Of a DNA stretch of 64,000 nt, positions 61,339 through 64,000 are shown in pieces. The DNA comes from Acidobacteriota bacterium (GTDB taxonomy: Bacteria; Actinomycetota; Acidimicrobiia; Acidimicrobiales; RAAP-2), in assembly GCA_018971185.1 (NCBI GenBank), contig JAGXBH010000002.1, positions 48,977-112,976 of the forward strand. Direction: 5' to 3'. The notes below the pieces were generated by a model that was given only the letters and a program-made list of their open reading frames with translations, was not told the DNA's origin and made no database searches. Positions within the stretch are counted from its first letter, which is position 1; every line of letters begins with the position of its first letter. Both the position numbers and the translations under genes were made by a program.

Positions 61339-61731
61339 ATGATCGAGTTTCATTTGGACCCGCGCTCAGGCGTTGCCCCGTATCAACAGGTGGTCCAGCA
61401 AGTTCGCCACGCCCTTCGGCTCGGTCTCCTCCACGTCGACGAACAACTACCGACCGTGAAAGAGGTTGTGAAGTCCATCGCCATCAATCCCAACACGGTG
61501 CTCAAGGCATACAAGGAGCTCGAACATCAGGGACTGATCGCTGCGCGACCCGGCATCGGCACCTTCGTGATCAGATCGCTCACCGATGACTCGCTAACAG
61601 CGCAGGGACCACTTCGTCAAAGCCTGCAGCGTTGGCTGGACCGTGCACGCAAGGCGGGCCTCGACGAGGAGAGCATCGAGGCGATCTTTCGGGACCTCAT
61701 ACGGTCTTCTTCCATCGAGGGAGTCGTATGA
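61339..61731 (+). CDS. GntR-family regulator, YtrA type
   Basis: 130 aa. The winged helix VAPYQQVVQQVRHALRLGLL, LPTVKEVVKSIAINPNTVLKAY and ELEHQGLIAARPGIGTFV is typical; only a short C-terminal dimer helix follows, as in YtrA-type repressors of ABC operons. GGAGG precedes the ATG by 4 nt. Overlaps the ATPase start (ATGA). Probably represses its own operon at the CTAGG-N11-CCTAG site. Confidence 0.92.
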   Translation: MIEFHLDPRSGVAPYQQVVQQVRHALRLGLLHVDEQLPTVKEVVKSIAINPNTVLKAYKELEHQGLIAARPGIGTFVIRSLTDDSLTAQGPLRQSLQRWLDRARKAGLDEESIEAIFRDLIRSSSIEGVV

Positions 61732-62606
61732 GCGCGGTGGTACAGACCCAAGGCCTCGCTAAGCGCTACGGGAGGAAGTGGGCCCTCTCTGACTGCACCC
61801 TCTCCATCCCTGAAGGGAAGGTCGTGGGGCTGGTAGGCCCCAACGGCGCGGGCAAGAGCACGCTCCTCCACCTGGCGGTAGGCCTGCTGCGACCCGACGC
61901 CGGGTCGATCACCGTGCTGGACGGACCGCCCGGGTCCAGCTCCCACCAGTTGGCCCGTGTCGGCTTCGTCGCCCAGGACACGCCGACGTATGCCGGAATG
62001 TCGATCCACGACCACTTGTGGTTCGGCGCCCAGATGAACCCCCGCTGGGACCAGCAACTCGCCGAGTCGCGCATCGCGGAGCTGGGACTCGACCCTCGCC
62101 AGAAGGCGGGCAGGCTCTCGGGCGGCCAACGAGCTCAGCTGGCGCTCACCTTGGCCGTGGCGAAACGGCCCGAGTTGCTCCTCCTCGACGAGCCGGTAGC
62201 GGCACTGGACCCCCTGGCTCGGAGGGAGTTCCTCCAAGATCTGATGGAGGTAGTGGCCGACCAGCAAGCGAGCGTCGTTCTCTCCTCTCATCTCGTCTCA
62301 GACCTCGAACGGGTCTGCGATTTCCTTATCGTCCTCGTCGACTCGCGAGTTCAGGTCGCTGGCGACATCGACGACCTCGTCGCGTCGCACTACCGGCTCT
62401 CAGGACCGCGCCACGACCACAGGACTCTTCCGAATAGCTTCGACGTGATCAACGAGAGCCGTACCGACAGGCAGAGCACTCTCATCGTGCGCACCGACGA
62501 GGCGATCCTCGATCCGTCCTGGACCGTCGAACATCTCGGCCTCGAGGATCTCGTGCTCGCCTACATGTCCCGTGCCCGTCGGCCGAAGTTGGAGGTTAGA
62601 TCGTGA
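61728..62606 (+). CDS. ABC transporter ATP-binding protein
   Basis: 292 aa. Walker A GPNGAGKST, signature RLSGGQRAQLALTLA, Walker B ELLLLDEPVAALD, H-loop LSSHLVSDL. C-terminal 70 residues after the core are an accessory domain common in ABC-2 drug or peptide exporters. Overlaps both neighbours by 4 bp. Confidence 0.94.
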   Translation: MSAVVQTQGLAKRYGRKWALSDCTLSIPEGKVVGLVGPNGAGKSTLLHLAVGLLRPDAGSITVLDGPPGSSSHQLARVGFVAQDTPTYAGMSIHDHLWFGAQMNPRWDQQLAESRIAELGLDPRQKAGRLSGGQRAQLALTLAVAKRPELLLLDEPVAALDPLARREFLQDLMEVVADQQASVVLSSHLVSDLERVCDFLIVLVDSRVQVAGDIDDLVASHYRLSGPRHDHRTLPNSFDVINESRTDRQSTLIVRTDEAILDPSWTVEHLGLEDLVLAYMSRARRPKLEVRS

Positions 62607-63661
62607 TCCGAGTGGCGCTTCGCCAATTTCGCACCGAGTCGATCGTCGGCATCGCGCTGCTCGTAACCGTAGCGATCGTGCTCGCCGTCACCGGAGTCCA
62701 CCTTGCACACGTTTACAACGCCTTCATGAGCCAGTGTGGATCGGCGTCGGCCTGCGCCAACGCGTCGAATCCGGTACAGAACGTCGACAAGCCGCTCCAG
62801 GGAGTTCTCCCGATCCTCGTCATTGCCGCACCGGCCCTTCTGGGTTTCTTTTTCGGCGCACCGCTCATTGCCCGAGAGCTCGAGAACGGCACCTACCGAC
62901 TGGCGTGGACCCAGAGCGTGACCCGGAAGCGCTGGCTCGCGACGAAGTTCGGCGTGGTTGGCGTGTTCGCCATGGTGTTTGCGGGACTTCTGACCTGGAT
63001 GGTGGATCTGTGGGCGAGACCGCTCATGGCGGCGAACGGGAATCGTTTCGACCCGCTCATCTTCAGCATCCAGGGTGTCGCACCGGTTGGCTATGCGGCA
63101 TTGGCCGTCGCTGTTGGGGTGGCGGCGGGTGTCCTGCTTCGCCACACGGTCGCCGCGATGGCGGTCACGGGCGTCGTGTTCGCTGCGGCACGCGTGGCAT
63201 TCACCTACGTCGTTCGCCCGCACTTCGCCTCACCGGTGCACCTACTTCTCCCCCTCAGGGCAGGCTCGGGTCCCAGTATCGGCTTCTCGAATGCGGGAGG
63301 AGGAAGCGTCGTGTTGGGTCCACCCCAGATCACCATTCCCAACGCCTGGGTGTTTCAAACGGGGTTGGTCGACAGGTTGGGGCGTGCGCCGACGAGCCAG
63401 TATGTGGCTCAAGCATGCCCAAGCCTAAACCGGGCCGTGCACGCCTTTTCCGCTGCGGGCGGGCAAATCGGAAGCGGGCCGAGTAACTCGCAAATCCAGG
63501 CGTGTCTCTCCAGACTGGCGACAAGCGTCCACACAGCTGTCACCTATCAGCCAGCGAACCGCTTTTGGCCGTTTCAATTCACCGAAATGGGCGTGTTCCT
63601 GGCGGGCGGATTGGCGCTTGGCGTGTTCGCGTACTGGTGGCTTCACCGTCAGTACGCGTAA
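62603..63661 (+). CDS. ABC-2 type transporter permease
   Basis: 352 aa, GTG start. Six or so membrane helices with a large extracytoplasmic part between helices 5 and 6 (about 215-325). LIARELENGTYRLAWTQSVTRKRWLATKF is the coupling region (in part ELENGTYRLAWTQSV). Cys pairs in the outer loops could form disulfides. With the GntR and ATPase genes it resembles exporters induced by cell-envelope stress or antibiotics. Confidence 0.88.
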   Translation: MIRVALRQFRTESIVGIALLVTVAIVLAVTGVHLAHVYNAFMSQCGSASACANASNPVQNVDKPLQGVLPILVIAAPALLGFFFGAPLIARELENGTYRLAWTQSVTRKRWLATKFGVVGVFAMVFAGLLTWMVDLWARPLMAANGNRFDPLIFSIQGVAPVGYAALAVAVGVAAGVLLRHTVAAMAVTGVVFAAARVAFTYVVRPHFASPVHLLLPLRAGSGPSIGFSNAGGGSVVLGPPQITIPNAWVFQTGLVDRLGRAPTSQYVAQACPSLNRAVHAFSAAGGQIGSGPSNSQIQACLSRLATSVHTAVTYQPANRFWPFQFTEMGVFLAGGLALGVFAYWWLHRQYA

Positions 63662-63938
63662 CTAGTGCGCTGACCGACTGCCCTTCTTTGATCCAACCGG
63701 GACTCCCGATGACCACCCACCGATGCCGTCTCCTGACGTGGTGCACGCCTCGTTGTGCCGAGATCCGATCGGCGCGGCAATCGCACGGGGACCGAATGCG
63801 CAGCGGCCTTCAGCTTCAAGCCGCGCGGCCCCGTAGTGGCCTTTCCGACCAGGCGCCGGGCAGTGTCGCATACCGTGGCAGCGATCAAACTGCACCCGTG
63901 TGAGTTCGCCCAATTCCCTGGAGACTCTTGACTTCTCT
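63662..63938. other. Right flank of the tRNA-Cys islet, gene-poor
   Basis: 277 bp with no supported gene. Frames on either strand lack known motifs. Holds the third TACCGTGGCA decamer at 63871-63880, 58 bp from the tRNA 3' end. Confidence 0.55.
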
Positions 63939-63939
63939 T

Positions 63940-64000
63940 TGGAGGCGGCGTCCGGATTCGAACCGGAGTACGGGGCTTTGCAGGCCCCTGCCTAACCGCT
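63940..64000 (-). tRNA. tRNA-Cys (GCA), 5' end outside window
   Basis: On the minus strand, the visible 3' part contains the end of the D arm, anticodon stem GGGGC/GCCCC with loop CTGCAAA (anticodon GCA), T arm with GGTTCGAATCC, acceptor half CGCCGCC, discriminator T and encoded CCA at 63942-63940. Confidence 0.92.

Larger units (their letters stand above)
60698..63991. mobile_element. 3.2-kb genomic islet inserted at tRNA-Cys
   Basis: Bounded by a 53-bp direct repeat of the tRNA-Cys 3' half. Contents: gene-poor left flank, GntR-ABC-permease operon, gene-poor right flank. TACCGTGGCA decamers near both ends may be integrase arm sites. No integrase is present, so it is a remnant or was moved in trans. 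Confidence 0.75.

Overview
The window is GC-rich, gene-dense DNA from an actinobacterium. Five kinds of evidence point there: a phosphatidylinositol mannoside (PIM) gene set, mycothiol chemistry (an MshC-type ligase, a mycothiol-type nitroreductase, a glutaredoxin-like/thioredoxin reductase fusion), coenzyme F420 enzymes (NpdG-like and luciferase-like), an InhA-type enoyl reductase with MurT/GatD, and a 6C small RNA. Start codons are often GTG. At least ten genes carry a TANNNT -10 box placed exactly 6 nt before the start codon, which is the geometry of leaderless mRNAs. A deep-branching lineage such as Acidimicrobiia would fit, but that is inference.

Layout. (1) 1-13869, minus strand: one long co-directional block, npdG-mshC-thrS-HIT-pgsA-patA-pimA-(M48-like)-pdxS-pdxT-yebC-ruvCAB-yajC-secD. 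The thrS to secD part follows the gene order known from Mycobacterium tuberculosis. It joins mycothiol and PIM synthesis, vitamin B6 synthesis, Holliday junction processing and protein export. (2) 13911-23573: fabI, an ABC exporter overlapping it tail to tail, LysE and YczE membrane proteins, a secreted protein of about 80-residue repeats, NAD(P)HX repair, a GT-C membrane glycosyltransferase and a VOC protein. (3) 23574-25454: an accessory patch beside tRNA-Val(CAC), holding a transposase remnant, 32-bp repeats and two HicAB modules, one with an amber-interrupted toxin. (4) 25592-39916: a PlsC acyltransferase, GatD/MurT (peptidoglycan amidation), the 6C RNA and a LysR gene, AlkA, an M20 peptidase, a CPWA nitroreductase-like protein, an S51 peptidase, divergent trpG/trpE, a FUSC-type transporter and a two-subunit B12 acyl-CoA mutase with isobutyryl-CoA-mutase residues. 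(5) 39971-60663: a five-PAS/GAF protein with no output domain, a methyltransferase and polytopic membrane protein pair, ArsR, an F420/NADP-type reductase, an LLM oxidoreductase, a secreted hydrolase, a cold shock protein, VOC/AraC genes, tRNA-Val(GAC), an exonuclease, a HAD phosphatase, a heterodimeric ABC exporter, a glutaredoxin-TrxR fusion and a TetR/TIM-barrel pair. (6) 60698-64000: a 3.2-kb insert between a 53-bp tRNA-Cys 3' copy and the real tRNA-Cys gene, carrying a GntR-ABC ATPase-permease operon but no integrase.

Most of the window is housekeeping. The parts that deserve attention are the tRNA-Cys island, the HicAB patch, the 6C RNA/LysR intergenic region, the mutase specificity, and several redox proteins with altered active sites.
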